NCBI GenBank assembly: GCA_963755155.1 | Contig: CAVWIV010000017.1 | Location: 62,001 to 126,000, forward strand | DNA length: 64,000 bases | DNA from: PALSA-612 sp963755155 | GTDB taxonomy: Bacteria > Actinomycetota > Thermoleophilia > Gaiellales > Gaiellaceae | Reading direction: 5' to 3' | In this document: piece by piece, positions 45,596-54,637 of the stretch | Position numbering within the stretch: the first letter of the stretch is position 1 | Layout: each line of letters begins with the position of its first letter | The notes under the pieces: generated by a model | What the model saw: only the letters and a program-made list of their open reading frames with translations | Databases searched by the model: none | Told to the model about the DNA's origin: nothing | Position numbers and translations under genes: made by a program

Positions 45596-45976
45596 TCACT
45601 CCTCGGACGGGCCGGCCGAGACGCCGAGCTCCACCCAGTAGCCGTCAGGCCCGTCGTGCTCGGAGACGTCGTCCACGAGAGGCTTCAGCACGCGCACAAT
45701 GCCTTCGTCGGCGAGCTGCGAGCTCGCGAACGGGCCGACCCGCGCGCGGAGGCCCGATGTCGCGGCGGTCGCCTCCATCGTCACCGTGTCGGCGGCGAGC
45801 TCTTGCGTGATGAGGCTCTCGAGCGCGAGCAGCAGCTCCTCGACGCGGTCGACGGGAAGCTCGAGGCGGGAAGACATGCCGCCGAGCACGAGCCGGCCGA
45901 CGCCCCGGTAGCCCGCAGTCGCGGGAAACTCGACGACGACGCGGTCGTCGCCGTTCGACCCTTCAGAGGCGCTCAC
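45596..45976 (-). CDS. Degenerate RsbW-like (GHKL) regulatory protein
   Basis: 126 aa. The early region VDRVEELLLALESLITQEL aligns with the RsbW helix that should carry the N-box, but the Glu-x3-Asn pattern is lost, and no DxGxG or GxGL box follows (ARVGPFASSQL instead). So it probably neither binds ATP nor phosphorylates. It overlaps the STAS gene by 4 bases and ends nine bases before the sigma factor start. Likely a binding partner in the same switch. Confidence 0.65.
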   Translation of the reverse strand: MSASEGSNGDDRVVVEFPATAGYRGVGRLVLGGMSSRLELPVDRVEELLLALESLITQELAADTVTMEATAATSGLRARVGPFASSQLADEGIVRVLKPLVDDVSEHDGPDGYWVELGVSAGPSEE

Positions 45977-46371
45977 GCGCGCGCGGGCCGGCCCTGTGCC
46001 TCGGCCTCCGTGAGAGCGGCTTCACGGCTCTCCTGGAGGGAGAACACACGATCGAGCAGCGTGATCTCGAAGATCCGGCGGATGTTTGCGTCGGCGCACA
46101 CGACGCTGACGCTGCCGCCGACGGGCCGCAGTCGCTTGACGGCGCCCAGGAGCACGCCGAGCGTCATCGAGTCGATGAACGTCGCCTCCGCGAGGTCTAC
46201 GACGAGCCAGGTGGCGCCGCCGTCGATCGCGTCCGCGATCGACGTGCGAAGCTCGTGCGCGGTGTGGAGATCGGCATCGCCCCGAACGGCGACGACGGCG
46301 ATCCCGGCGCCCGCGTCGATCACGTCCGCTCCGAAAGCAGGATCATCCACGCCGCCAGGGCTACCCGACAT
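45973..46371 (-). CDS. STAS-domain anti-sigma factor antagonist
   Basis: 132 aa from ATG 46371 (GTG 46377 possible). STAS motifs: VVAVRGDADLHTAHEL, LVVDLAEATFIDSMTLGVLL (Ser for phosphorylation), RRIFEITLLDRVFSL. First gene of the run STAS, degenerate RsbW, sigma factor, RsbW. Overlaps its downstream neighbour by 4 bases. Confidence 0.9.
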   Translation of the reverse strand: MSGSPGGVDDPAFGADVIDAGAGIAVVAVRGDADLHTAHELRTSIADAIDGGATWLVVDLAEATFIDSMTLGVLLGAVKRLRPVGGSVSVVCADANIRRIFEITLLDRVFSLQESREAALTEAEAQGRPARA

Positions 46372-46429
46372 AGGCACACGTTCTACCCGTTTGCGGCGGC
46401 CGGTGAAACCTCTAAGCGCGTCTTTTGTT

Positions 46430-46768
46430 TCAGCTGCGCTTGCGCGAGACCGCGCGGGCGAGCTGGGTCTTGGTCATCTTCGAACGCCCCTTCACCCCGC
46501 GGCGCTTCGCTTCTTCGTAGAGCTGATCCTTCGTCCGGCCTCGCGGCGCGGAGCGATGCGCCCGGTGGCCGCCCCTCTGCCCGGACGACATGTCCGTGCG
46601 CGAGAGCCGCGACGACGTCTTCGACTCGCCGTGTCGCGCCCGCTCCTTGTTCACGGTGCGCGCCGCGATCTCTTCCGCGCGCTTCACTCCGCGTTCTTCG
46701 AGCGAATCCTTGATGTGCTCGTACTGACGAGCACGTTTGGAGCCCTTCTTCACTCCACGTGGTGGCAT
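46430..46768 (-). CDS. DUF7218/Rho-N domain basic protein
   Basis: 112 aa from ATG 46768. Very basic. N-terminal half RARQYEHIKDSLEERGVKRA and AEEIAARTVNKERARHGES; C-terminal SAP/Rho-N-like TKDQLYEEAKRRGVKGRSKM, TKTQLARAVSRKRS. Matches a family common in Actinobacteria and often annotated as plasmid stabilisation protein; it may bind nucleic acid. Not part of the partner switch despite its position. Confidence 0.75.
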   Translation of the reverse strand: MPPRGVKKGSKRARQYEHIKDSLEERGVKRAEEIAARTVNKERARHGESKTSSRLSRTDMSSGQRGGHRAHRSAPRGRTKDQLYEEAKRRGVKGRSKMTKTQLARAVSRKRS

Positions 46769-46797
46769 GTCGACCCCCTCGGTCTGGGTGACCGGGG

Positions 46798-47127
46798 CTA
46801 CCCGTCGCCGGCGATCGGCGAAACCTCCGCGAGGGCGGCCGCCGCGTCCTCCACCGACTCGCGCACGGGCATTGCGTCCGAGAGGCGGACGATCTCGACG
46901 ACGCGCGCCACGGCGCACGACGCCGGCACAGAGAGCGCGAGGCCGCCGCCGGCCGCAGTCGCGACACGCCCGAGCCCAAAAAGCGCGTGCAGCCCGGCGC
47001 TGTCGATGAACGACACACGGTCGAGGTCGATCACGAGCCTCCCGGTCGCCGCGAGCGGATCGAGATGCGCGCGGGCCTGCTCGACCGCGAGCTTGTCGAC
47101 CTCGCCCTCGAGGCGCGCCACCGGCAC
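46798..47127 (-). CDS. STAS-domain protein
   Basis: 109 aa from GTG 47127, with GGAG close upstream. LVIDLDRVSFIDSAGLHALF is the STAS core with its Ser; the end DAMPVRESVEDAAAAL is typical. It lies next to the SpoIIE phosphatase gene on the same strand, suggesting it is the substrate of that phosphatase or of the fused kinase domain. Confidence 0.88.
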   Translation of the reverse strand: MPVARLEGEVDKLAVEQARAHLDPLAATGRLVIDLDRVSFIDSAGLHALFGLGRVATAAGGGLALSVPASCAVARVVEIVRLSDAMPVRESVEDAAAALAEVSPIAGDG

Positions 47128-47162
47128 TCCATCAACCTCGTTCAGTCGTCACGTCGAGATCC

Positions 47163-50100
47163 TCAGGAGTTGCCATGGCTCCGTGCCGGCTCCCGGCTCA
47201 ACGGGCGCTCCATGACCACACGCGTGCCGCTCTCGCGGCGGTCGACGTCCACGGATGTCATGAGCGCCTCGATCAAACGCAGTCCGAGACCTCTGTTCTC
47301 GCGTGGGGACGGCTCCTTCCAGCGGCCCTCGTCGGCCACCTCGACGCGGATCCGGTCGCCGGCGAGCACGGCGTCGAAGTGGAACGACGAGCCGGCCGGC
47401 GCTTGCGCGTGCTCGATCGCATTGGCGCCGGCCTCCCAGCTCGCGAGGACGACGTCGCGCGCGTCGTGGTCGGGGACCGATGCCTCGGCGAGCCAACGCT
47501 CGAGCTCGGTGCGCATCGTCTTCAGCGACTCCGTTTCGACGGGGAGCGTGAGCGTGAGGGGAGCGAGTCGCACGGCGTCCAGCCGGATGGCGAGCAGCGC
47601 CACGTCGTCTCCTCGCCTGGGACCGAGCAGCTCCTGGACGATCGCGTCGATCATCTCGTCCGGCTCGCGCGGCGCCCGCGCTGCCGCCTGGGCCAGGAGG
47701 TCGAGCCCTTCGTCGATCGGGCGATCAGGACGCTCTACGAGACCGTCCGTGTAGAGCACGACCGTCGCGCCCGGCTCGAGCGTCGTATGCCACTCGGAGT
47801 ACGTCGCCGCCGGATCTGCCCCGAGTGGCAATCCCCCGGCGCCCTCGCCCTCGAGAAAGCGGACGGCGCCTTCGGGATCGATCACGAGCGGCGGCGGATG
47901 GCCGGCCAGGGTGATCGTCGTGGCGAGAGTCCGGGGATCGAGAGTCACGTACGCAAGCGTCGCGAACGGGACGTCCGTGTAGCTCGCGAGCAGGAGGTTG
48001 AGCTTCGTCACGGTCTCGCCGGGCGTCCGCCGGTCGAGCGTAAGGGCGCGCATGCCGTTCCGCAGCTGCGCCATCGTCGCGGCGGCTTCGACCCCCTTGC
48101 CGACGACGTCTCCGACGACGAACCCGAGCCTGCCGTCGGCGAGCGTCAGCGTGTCGAACCAGTCGCCGCCGACGTCCGCCGCCGTCGAGCCGGGGAGATA
48201 CCGAGCGGCGACGCGCACGCCCTCCATGGCTGGAACGCTCTCGGGCAGCACGCTCCGCTGAAGCGTCTCGGCGATGTCGCGCTCCGTCTCGTAGCGTCGC
48301 GCGCGGTCGAGCGCGAGGGCGCACTGGCCGGCGATCGCCTCGAGGAACGGCCGGTCGCTTGGAGCGAGGCTGGCGGCTTCCCGCCAACCGAGTACGGCGA
48401 GGCCGATGGCGGAGCCGGCTGCCCACAGCGGCAGATACGCGAACGTTCCCATGCCGCTCGCCTCGCCACGCTCACGCGAGCTCGGGAAGTCGGCGGCAAG
48501 CCGCTCGACGCTCTCGTAGTAGGCCGGACGCCTCCGGCGAAGGGCCCTCGTGCCTGGCCTGTCCACCGCGAGCGGCACGCCACGCTCCTCGATCAGCTCG
48601 TCCGGAACGCCCCTCCACGCGACGGGGTACATGTACCCCGCCTCCGCGTCGACGATGCTCAGTGCGGCAGCGTCGACACCGATGGACGCAATGACCTCCT
48701 CGATGAAGATCGCCGCGACGTCTGCGGACGTGAGCGCTCCGGACAGGCCGGCGGTGAGCGCCTGCAGACGCTCCGTGCGACGGCGGGTGACGCGCTCCTC
48801 CTCGTACCCGAGACTGCGGTCGAGCGCGACGGCGCCCTGCTGGAAGATCGCGCCGGCGATGGCGAGAATCCCCGCGTCGAGCGCGGTCGGTGCGCGATAG
48901 ACGAAGCGCACGGCGCCGAGCGTCCGTGTACTCGCCTTGAGGGGAAAGCAGTACGACGACTCCTCATCCGGCGCGAACGGGGGCGGTTGCACCTCGCCGT
49001 AGCGCTCGAGGATCTGCGCCCGTGTCCGGAGCGGCAGCGGCTGGCCCGACGCGACGACGTCCGCCTCGGGTGACGAGGCATCCGCCGGCAGGATCCGCTT
49101 GGCTTCGAGGGCCTCGTCCGAGAAGCCGGCGTGAGCGAGCAGCCGCAGCTCTCCGCGATCGGCGTCGAGGCCGTACACGACCACGGCGTCCGCCGCCAGA
49201 GCCCCGGCCGCCTGCTCGACGATGACCTCCCCCACCTCGGCGGCCGTCCCCGCCGCCGACAGCTGCTCTGCGACGTCCTGGAGGAGCCGCGTGCGGTCGG
49301 CGGCGAGCTCCGCCTTCACCCGCTGGGACTGCTCGAGCTCGTGCAGGCGCGCCCGCTCGAGTGCCTGGCCGCCCGCTTCCGCTGCCACCGTGGCCAGCGC
49401 GATCATGTCCTCGTCGACGGCATGCGGATGCGCGAACGGGAACCCCGTCGAGCCCACGACCTCGCCTGCGACCTTGAGCGGCACGGCGAGTGACGAGGCC
49501 GCATAGCGCACGAGACGGGCGCCGTCGGGGTACACGCGCTCGAGCTCGCCGCGCGTGTTCGCGTACGCCGGCTTGCCCGTGCGCGCTGCGGCCGCGATCG
49601 GCGCTCGGGCAGAGAGAGGCAGGCGCAGGCCCGGCTGGAGCGCGGCACGCGTCGCCGGGCCCGGGTCGATGATCACGAGCTCGCCGTCGTCGATCAGCCC
49701 GAGCGATCCTCCGGCCGCGCCCAGGAGATCGGGCATGTGCGACACGAGCGCCTGCGCCACCTCCGGCGGGGTAGCGGCAGCCGAGAGAGCGCGCGCGAGC
49801 TCCTGAAGATCCTTCGCCGCCGCCGACGCCTCCTCTGCCTGGGCGGCCCGCTCCGCCTCCTTGCGGCGCAGTCGCTGGAGGCTCCAGGCGATCCAGACGA
49901 GCACCAGTGAGATGACGAGGCTGGTCGCCCAGCGCCTCGCAATGTTGTTATCGGCGATTGTCAGTTGCCAGCGGGGGTCGACGTAGAGGAGCAGGCCGAA
50001 CCAGGCTGTCCCGATCGCCACGTGGGCGGGGCCGATTCCGAGGAAGACGGCGACGAGCACGACGGTCCCCACAAGGGGAGTCATGAACATCTCGCCCGCG

Positions 50101-50192
50101 AGCAGGTGCGTTCCGAGCAAGCCGAGGCCGGTAAAGGCAAGCGCAAGCGCGTATTTCCGCCAGCCCGCGAACCTCTGGTCACGAACGGCCAT
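47163..50192 (-). CDS. Sensor protein: membrane segment, GAF domains, SpoIIE phosphatase and C-terminal RsbW-like kinase
   Basis: 1009 aa from ATG 50192. Residues about 13-107 hold several hydrophobic helices (KYALALAFTGLGLLGTHLLA, WATSLVISLVLVWIAW), then a coiled coil to 130. GAF-like regions lie at about 140-290, 310-460 and 480-640 (QALVSHMPDLLGAAGG, DRPFLEAIAGQCALALDRAR). The PP2C/SpoIIE domain is at about 660-860 (ADVGGDWFDTLTLADGRLG, VGDVVGKGVEAAATMAQLR). A GHKL domain ends the protein (VVLASWEAGANAIEHAQAP, NRGLGLRLIEALM). It would sense a signal and both dephosphorylate and rephosphorylate STAS proteins. Confidence 0.9.
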   Translation of the reverse strand: MAVRDQRFAGWRKYALALAFTGLGLLGTHLLAGEMFMTPLVGTVVLVAVFLGIGPAHVAIGTAWFGLLLYVDPRWQLTIADNNIARRWATSLVISLVLVWIAWSLQRLRRKEAERAAQAEEASAAAKDLQELARALSAAATPPEVAQALVSHMPDLLGAAGGSLGLIDDGELVIIDPGPATRAALQPGLRLPLSARAPIAAAARTGKPAYANTRGELERVYPDGARLVRYAASSLAVPLKVAGEVVGSTGFPFAHPHAVDEDMIALATVAAEAGGQALERARLHELEQSQRVKAELAADRTRLLQDVAEQLSAAGTAAEVGEVIVEQAAGALAADAVVVYGLDADRGELRLLAHAGFSDEALEAKRILPADASSPEADVVASGQPLPLRTRAQILERYGEVQPPPFAPDEESSYCFPLKASTRTLGAVRFVYRAPTALDAGILAIAGAIFQQGAVALDRSLGYEEERVTRRRTERLQALTAGLSGALTSADVAAIFIEEVIASIGVDAAALSIVDAEAGYMYPVAWRGVPDELIEERGVPLAVDRPGTRALRRRRPAYYESVERLAADFPSSRERGEASGMGTFAYLPLWAAGSAIGLAVLGWREAASLAPSDRPFLEAIAGQCALALDRARRYETERDIAETLQRSVLPESVPAMEGVRVAARYLPGSTAADVGGDWFDTLTLADGRLGFVVGDVVGKGVEAAATMAQLRNGMRALTLDRRTPGETVTKLNLLLASYTDVPFATLAYVTLDPRTLATTITLAGHPPPLVIDPEGAVRFLEGEGAGGLPLGADPAATYSEWHTTLEPGATVVLYTDGLVERPDRPIDEGLDLLAQAAARAPREPDEMIDAIVQELLGPRRGDDVALLAIRLDAVRLAPLTLTLPVETESLKTMRTELERWLAEASVPDHDARDVVLASWEAGANAIEHAQAPAGSSFHFDAVLAGDRIRVEVADEGRWKEPSPRENRGLGLRLIEALMTSVDVDRRESGTRVVMERPLSREPARSHGNS

Positions 50193-50268
50193 CTGCCCTG
50201 AGACTAGCCGGTAACGCGAAGAAATACCCGTTTGCAGACTCAGGCGTTGGGAATCCAACATAGAAGTC

Positions 50269-50604
50269 ATGGAGAAATCCCCATCTGTTGTCGAAGTCAC
50301 GGGCGAGCTCGACCTGTCCACAGTCGCCCGCTGGGAGGAAAGCGTGACGTCGATGGGTCGAGACGCCTCCGTGGTCGTGCTCGACCTCACGGAGGTCGGT
50401 TTCGTCGACAGCGCCGGCGTCCGGAGCCTCTTCCGGCTTGTGCGCGATGCGGCGAGCCGCGGCACGCGCTTGCTCATCGTTGCTCCACGCAACGGCACGG
50501 TCAGGCGGCTGCTCGACATCCTCTCGATCCGGCTGATGACACCTGTCTGCGAGAGTCGCGCCGAGGCGCTACGCGCCCCGTACCGCCTGTCCCCTACGGC
50601 CTGA
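50269..50604 (+). CDS. STAS-domain anti-sigma factor antagonist
   Basis: 111 aa. VEVTGELDLSTVARWEESV, then VVVLDLTEVGFVDSAGVRSL with the phospho-acceptor Ser, and TVRRLLDILSIRLMTPVCES. Divergent from the SpoIIE phosphatase with 76 bases between starts. Fourth STAS protein of the region. Confidence 0.9.
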   Translation: MEKSPSVVEVTGELDLSTVARWEESVTSMGRDASVVVLDLTEVGFVDSAGVRSLFRLVRDAASRGTRLLIVAPRNGTVRRLLDILSIRLMTPVCESRAEALRAPYRLSPTA

Positions 50605-50623
50605 CCGCCGAGCCTGAAAAGCA

Positions 50624-50649
50624 CGAGAGCCGGCGTTAACCGGCTCTCG
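50624..50649. terminator. Bidirectional hairpin terminator
   Basis: CGAGAGCCGG (50624-50633) and CCGGCTCTCG (50640-50649) form a perfect 10-bp stem with a 6-base loop. On the minus strand TGCTTTT follows, a U-rich tail for the CsbD gene. It also ends the STAS gene on the plus strand. Confidence 0.85.
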
Positions 50650-50672
50650 TTGCCCGTTGAAGAACGGCTGAC

Positions 50673-50867
50673 TTAGTCCACGCGGTCCTTAACGTCGTCA
50701 GCGGCCTCCTCGACGTCCTCGGCGGCGTCTTCGGCGACGTCCCCGGCCTTGTCAGCGACGTCGTCAGCCTTGTCTTTGACCTCGCCCCACGTCTCCTGGG
50801 CTTCGCCTTCGGCCTGCTTGAGCTCGCCTTCGGCCTGCTTCATCTTGCCTTCCGTCTGGTCGTCCAT
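50673..50867 (-). CDS. CsbD-family stress protein
   Basis: 64 aa from ATG 50867 with AAGGAG upstream. Acidic, repetitive alpha-helical sequence: EGKMKQAEGELKQAEGEAQE, then DDVADKAGDVAEDAAED. The KMKQAEGE repeat and small size match CsbD, a SigB-dependent general-stress protein in Bacillus. Being next to the partner-switch cluster, it is a likely target of the sigma factor here. No promoter was confirmed. Confidence 0.85.
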   Translation of the reverse strand: MDDQTEGKMKQAEGELKQAEGEAQETWGEVKDKADDVADKAGDVAEDAAEDVEEAADDVKDRVD

Positions 50868-50969
50868 GAGACTCCTTTCCACTCGTCGGGAGCCTTGTTG
50901 TAGCCACGCTGCACGACCCGCAAACCATCGGCCTAGGACGTTTGCGGAAGAGTGCCTACGGGCATCTGT

Positions 50970-51461
50970 ATGGCTGTGGAGCGCTCGAGCCCCGAGCGGC
51001 CGCTCGCAGCCTACGGCGCGATTATGGCCGCGTACACGCTCACGTTCGTGGGCCCACTGGCCGTCGCCGCGAGGCGCGGCGCCCTGCCGGTGCGTCCCCG
51101 GTTCGCCGACCTCGCACTCGTCAGCGTGGGGACGTTCAAGCTCAGCCGGCTGCTGACGACAGATGCCGTGACGGGGTTCATCCGCGCGCCATTCGTGCGC
51201 TATGCGGGGATGGAGAGCGCCACGACGCCGCAAGAAACCCCGCGCGGCACCGGCGTACAGCGCGCGATCGGCCAGCTGCTCCTGTGCCCGGTCTGCGCCG
51301 GCTTCTGGGTCGCCTCTGCCCTGACGGCGGCGCTCGTGACCGCGCCGAGGGCGACACGGGTCGCGTGCGGAGCGCTGACCGTGGCAGCCGCCTCGGACTT
51401 CCTCCAGTCTGCACACGCAGCCGCGCACAGCGAGGACGACGGAGGCTCGGCGGACGCATGA
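50970..51461 (+). CDS. DUF1360 membrane protein
   Basis: 163 aa from ATG 50970 (GTG 50952 possible). Helices AYGAIMAAYTLTFVGPLAVA and QLLLCPVCAGFWVASALTAA; the CPVCxGFW motif is the DUF1360 signature. Members occur in spore coats of Bacillus. ATGA overlap links it to the SDR gene. Function unknown. Confidence 0.85.
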   Translation: MAVERSSPERPLAAYGAIMAAYTLTFVGPLAVAARRGALPVRPRFADLALVSVGTFKLSRLLTTDAVTGFIRAPFVRYAGMESATTPQETPRGTGVQRAIGQLLLCPVCAGFWVASALTAALVTAPRATRVACGALTVAAASDFLQSAHAAAHSEDDGGSADA

Positions 51462-52456
51462 ACAAGGTCGCCGTCGTCACCGGAGGCTCCGCCGGCATCG
51501 GTCGCGCGGTCGCGCGCACATTTGCGCGGCGAGGAGATTCGGTCGCCGTCCTCGCGCGTGAGTCCTCCCGGCTTAACGAAACGTGTTCGGAGCTCGAGGC
51601 TCTCGGCTCGCCGGTGCTGGCGCTTCCCGTCGACGTCGCGGACGCCGAGGCCGTCGACGAGGCGGCCGAGCGCATCGAGGCCGTCCTCGGGCCGATCGAC
51701 ATCTGGGTGAACAACGCGATGGTGACGATGCTCGCGCCCGTCGACCGTGTGACGGCGGAGGAGTACCAGCGGGTGACCGACGTGACGTACCTCGGCTCGG
51801 TATGGGGCACGATGGCGGCGCTGCGATACATGAAGCCCCGTGACCACGGCGTCATCGTCCAGGTCGGGTCGGCGCTCGCGTACCGCGGCATTCCGCTCCA
51901 GGCTGCGTACTGCGGCGCGAAGCACGCGCTCCAGGGATTCTGCGAGTCGCTGCGCGCGGAGCTGCTGCACGAGGAGAGCGGCGTGCAAGTGACGATGGTC
52001 CAGATACCCGCCGTCAACACGCCGCAGTTCGAGTGGATGCGCTCCCGCATGGCGCGGAGGCCGCGACCCGTGGCGCCGGTGTACTCCCCCGAGCTGGCGG
52101 CCGACGCGATCGTCGCCGCGGCCGATGGGCACGGCAACGAGGTCCTAGTCGGCTGGCCGACCATGCTGACCGCCGCGTGGAACGCGGTGGCGCCCGGCGC
52201 CGTCGACCGCTATCTCGCCGCCAACGGCTACGAGGCGCAGCAGGAGGACGGCGAGGAGCTGCAGCCCGAGCAGCCGGACAATCTCTTCGAACCGGTGCCG
52301 CTCGCGGTCGGCGCTACCGGCCGCTTCGGTGACGAGGTGCACACGCGGGCCGTCCGCGTTCCGGCGCCGCTCGCCCGCGGCGCGCTCGTCGTCTCGGCGG
52401 TCGCCGCGGCAGCGGGACTCGCCGCGCTCGGCCGGTTCTCGAAAAACGGGAAGTAG
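51458..52456 (+). CDS. Short-chain dehydrogenase with extended C-terminus
   Basis: 332 aa. NAD(P) site TGGSAGIGRAVA at residues 9-20, NNAM at about 87-90, catalytic Ser in VGSALAYRG, and YCGAK (Tyr-x3-Lys). The C-terminal 70 residues (PEQPDNLFEPVPLAVGATGR, then a hydrophobic GALVVSAVAAAAGLAALG) are not SDR core and may form a membrane anchor. Substrate unknown. Confidence 0.88.
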   Translation: MNKVAVVTGGSAGIGRAVARTFARRGDSVAVLARESSRLNETCSELEALGSPVLALPVDVADAEAVDEAAERIEAVLGPIDIWVNNAMVTMLAPVDRVTAEEYQRVTDVTYLGSVWGTMAALRYMKPRDHGVIVQVGSALAYRGIPLQAAYCGAKHALQGFCESLRAELLHEESGVQVTMVQIPAVNTPQFEWMRSRMARRPRPVAPVYSPELAADAIVAAADGHGNEVLVGWPTMLTAAWNAVAPGAVDRYLAANGYEAQQEDGEELQPEQPDNLFEPVPLAVGATGRFGDEVHTRAVRVPAPLARGALVVSAVAAAAGLAALGRFSKNGK

Positions 52457-52466
52457 GCTCCACGCT

Positions 52467-52868
52467 ATGCGGAACGTGCTCGTGGTCAGCTCCGTCGCCG
52501 ACCCACCGCGTGAGTTGCACGCCGCGCTAGGAGGCGACGTCGGCGAGATTCACGTCGTCGCGCCCGCCGTCAAGCAGTCGCGGCTCCAGTGGCTGACGAA
52601 CGAAGAGGACGCCGCGCGCGAAGAGGCGGAGCGAACGGCTGAGAAGGTCGCGTCACGAGCAGAGGGCGAAGCCGCGCACGTGGAGGCAGAGGCCGGCGAC
52701 TCCGACCCGCTGCTCGCCGTCGAGGACGCTCTACGAACCTTCGACGCCGACGAGATCGTCGTCGTCACGCGCACCGGCGAGAACGCGTCCTGGCTGGAAG
52801 AGGGCGCTGCGGAGGCGATCGCCGCCCGCTTCCCGCAGCTCCCCGTGAAGACGATCGAGCTGCCCTAA
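52467..52868 (+). CDS. Hypothetical protein with acidic helical insert
   Basis: 133 aa. Starts MRNVLVVSSVADPPRELHAA, a Rossmann-like strand; the middle is strongly acidic and alanine-rich (NEEDAAREEAERTAEKVASR); the end has DEIVVVTRTGENASWLEEGA. It resembles universal-stress-like small proteins only in outline. Ten bases after the SDR. No motif assigned. Confidence 0.6.
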   Translation: MRNVLVVSSVADPPRELHAALGGDVGEIHVVAPAVKQSRLQWLTNEEDAAREEAERTAEKVASRAEGEAAHVEAEAGDSDPLLAVEDALRTFDADEIVVVTRTGENASWLEEGAAEAIAARFPQLPVKTIELP

Positions 52869-52874
52869 GCTCGG

Positions 52875-53654
52875 TTACATCCCCATGGCGTGGTAGCCGG
52901 CGTCGACGTAGAGCGTCGTGCCAGTGACGTTCTTCGCGTCCTCGGAGAGCAGATAGGTCGCAGCGCCGCCGCAATCGTCGGCCTCGATCTGCCGATGAAG
53001 CGGAGCGCGCTCTTCGAACATCGACTCCATCGTCGTGAAGCCGGCGATCGAGCGGGCCGCCAGCGTCCGCACGGGGCCGGCGGAGATCGCGTTCACGCGG
53101 ATGTTCTTGAAGCCGAGATCCCAGGCGAGGTAGCGCACCGAGGCATCGAGCGTCGCCTTCGCCACGCCCATGACGTTGTAGTGAGGCACCGCGCGCTCGC
53201 CGCCGAGGTACGTCATCGTGACGATCGAGCCGCCGCCGCGGGCCTCCATGAGCGGCTCGGCCGCACGCGCGCACGCCACGAGCGAGTACGCGCTGATGTC
53301 GACGGCCATCCAGAAACGGTCGCGGGGCGTGTCGGTGAACCGGCCCTCGAGATCCTCGGCGGCCGCGAAGGCGACGGAATGGACGAGCAGGTCGAGACCG
53401 CCGTCGAACGCCTCGGCCACCTCCGAGAAGACGCGCGCCACGTCGTCGTCGGAACGCACGTCGCATTCCGTGACGAGCGGGCTCGAGACACTCGCCGCGA
53501 GCTCCCGCACGGAGCCCTCGATGCGCTCGCCCTGGTACGTGAAGGCGAGCTCGGCGCCCTCGTCCGCGAGCCGCCGCGCGATCGCCCAGGCGATCGAGCG
53601 CTTGTTGGCGACACCGAGTACGAGCCCCTGCTTGCCTGCGAACGTCTGAGCCAT
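52875..53654 (-). CDS. fabI: Enoyl-[acyl-carrier-protein] reductase (NADH), FabI
   Basis: 259 aa. Last step of the fatty-acid elongation cycle. FabI features: GVANKRSIAWAIARRLADEG, DVRSDDDVARVF, SVAFAAAEDLEGRFTDT, YLGGERAVPHYNVMGVAKA with the Tyr-x6-Lys site, and VNAISAGPVRTLAA. Length typical. Triclosan-type target. Divergent from the secreted protein at 53709. Confidence 0.95.
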   Translation of the reverse strand: MAQTFAGKQGLVLGVANKRSIAWAIARRLADEGAELAFTYQGERIEGSVRELAASVSSPLVTECDVRSDDDVARVFSEVAEAFDGGLDLLVHSVAFAAAEDLEGRFTDTPRDRFWMAVDISAYSLVACARAAEPLMEARGGGSIVTMTYLGGERAVPHYNVMGVAKATLDASVRYLAWDLGFKNIRVNAISAGPVRTLAARSIAGFTTMESMFEERAPLHRQIEADDCGGAATYLLSEDAKNVTGTTLYVDAGYHAMGM

Positions 53655-53708
53655 GAGGAAGGCGAGTGTAAACCGGCTTGACGTGACGCGACCCTGTGCC
53701 TAGCCTGA

Positions 53709-54599
53709 ATGCCGATGCGCGCGCTCCGGGGAATGCTCTTGCTCGGCCTGTTGGCGCTGATGGCTGTGGTGCCGGCCGGCGCGTCGAACACCGTGACGTT
53801 CACGGACTCGACGGGCGAGCCGGGCGTCAAGGACATCACGACCGTCGTCATCTCGAACGACGACAAGGGGCTCGTAACGATCAGGCTCAACGTCCCGAGC
53901 CTGCCGGCGTACACGGTGGACGTCGACGTCGACATCTTCATCGACACCGACAACAACGCGGCGACCGGGTCGACCGACATCCCGGGCGTCGACTACGTAA
54001 TCCAGCTGTTCCGGGGGGAGATCAACCTCTACAAGTGGGACGGCACGGACTTCACGCGGCGCTTCGGCGACCCGCCTGCGACGACGCTCATCTACAACTG
54101 GGCGAACGGCGTCAGCATCAGCATCAACGCTACGGAGCTTGGCAACTCGAAGAAGATGCGCATCCTCTCCGCGGTGATCGCAGGGATCGTCTTCGACCCG
54201 GTGACGGGCGAGCCCGACTTCGGGCCAGCGGTGGCTGACTTCGCGCCGGATATCGGCAGGGGCTTCTACACGTACGACGTGAAGCTCGCCCCGGCGCGCG
54301 TCGTTTTCAAGTCGCTGACGAAGGCACCCGCCACGCCGAAGGCGGGCAAGACGTTCACGGTGCGGATGGCCGCGACGCGCAGCGACACGGGCGCCGCCAT
54401 CGTCAACGGCCAGGTCGACTGCACGGCGAAGGCCGGCGCGAGGAACGTCGTGCCGAAGTCGGAGCGGTTCGTCGCCGGCAAGGCGACGTGCGTGTTCACG
54501 GTTCCTGCGGGAACGACTGGCAAGACCCTGCGCGGAACGATCACGATGGTCTTCGAGGGCAAGCGGCTGACGCGGCCCTTCAGCGCCAAGATCGGCTAG
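53709..54599 (+). CDS. Secreted protein of unknown function, next to a subtilase
   Basis: 296 aa. Signal peptide GMLLLGLLALMAVVPAGASN. Residues about 30-190 form one beta-rich region (DVDIFIDTDNNAATGSTDIP resembles a calcium-binding loop; YVIQLFRGEINLYKWDGTD). Residues 190-296 look like a second Ig-like domain (PARVVFKSLTKAPATPKAGK, ending TRPFSAKIG). It precedes the subtilase by about 38 bases and may be its substrate, partner or cell-surface anchor. Confidence 0.7.
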   Translation: MPMRALRGMLLLGLLALMAVVPAGASNTVTFTDSTGEPGVKDITTVVISNDDKGLVTIRLNVPSLPAYTVDVDVDIFIDTDNNAATGSTDIPGVDYVIQLFRGEINLYKWDGTDFTRRFGDPPATTLIYNWANGVSISINATELGNSKKMRILSAVIAGIVFDPVTGEPDFGPAVADFAPDIGRGFYTYDVKLAPARVVFKSLTKAPATPKAGKTFTVRMAATRSDTGAAIVNGQVDCTAKAGARNVVPKSERFVAGKATCVFTVPAGTTGKTLRGTITMVFEGKRLTRPFSAKIG

Positions 54600-54637
54600 C
54601 GCACCCGCCCTCCTCGTTTCGCTACCGTGCGCAGCTC

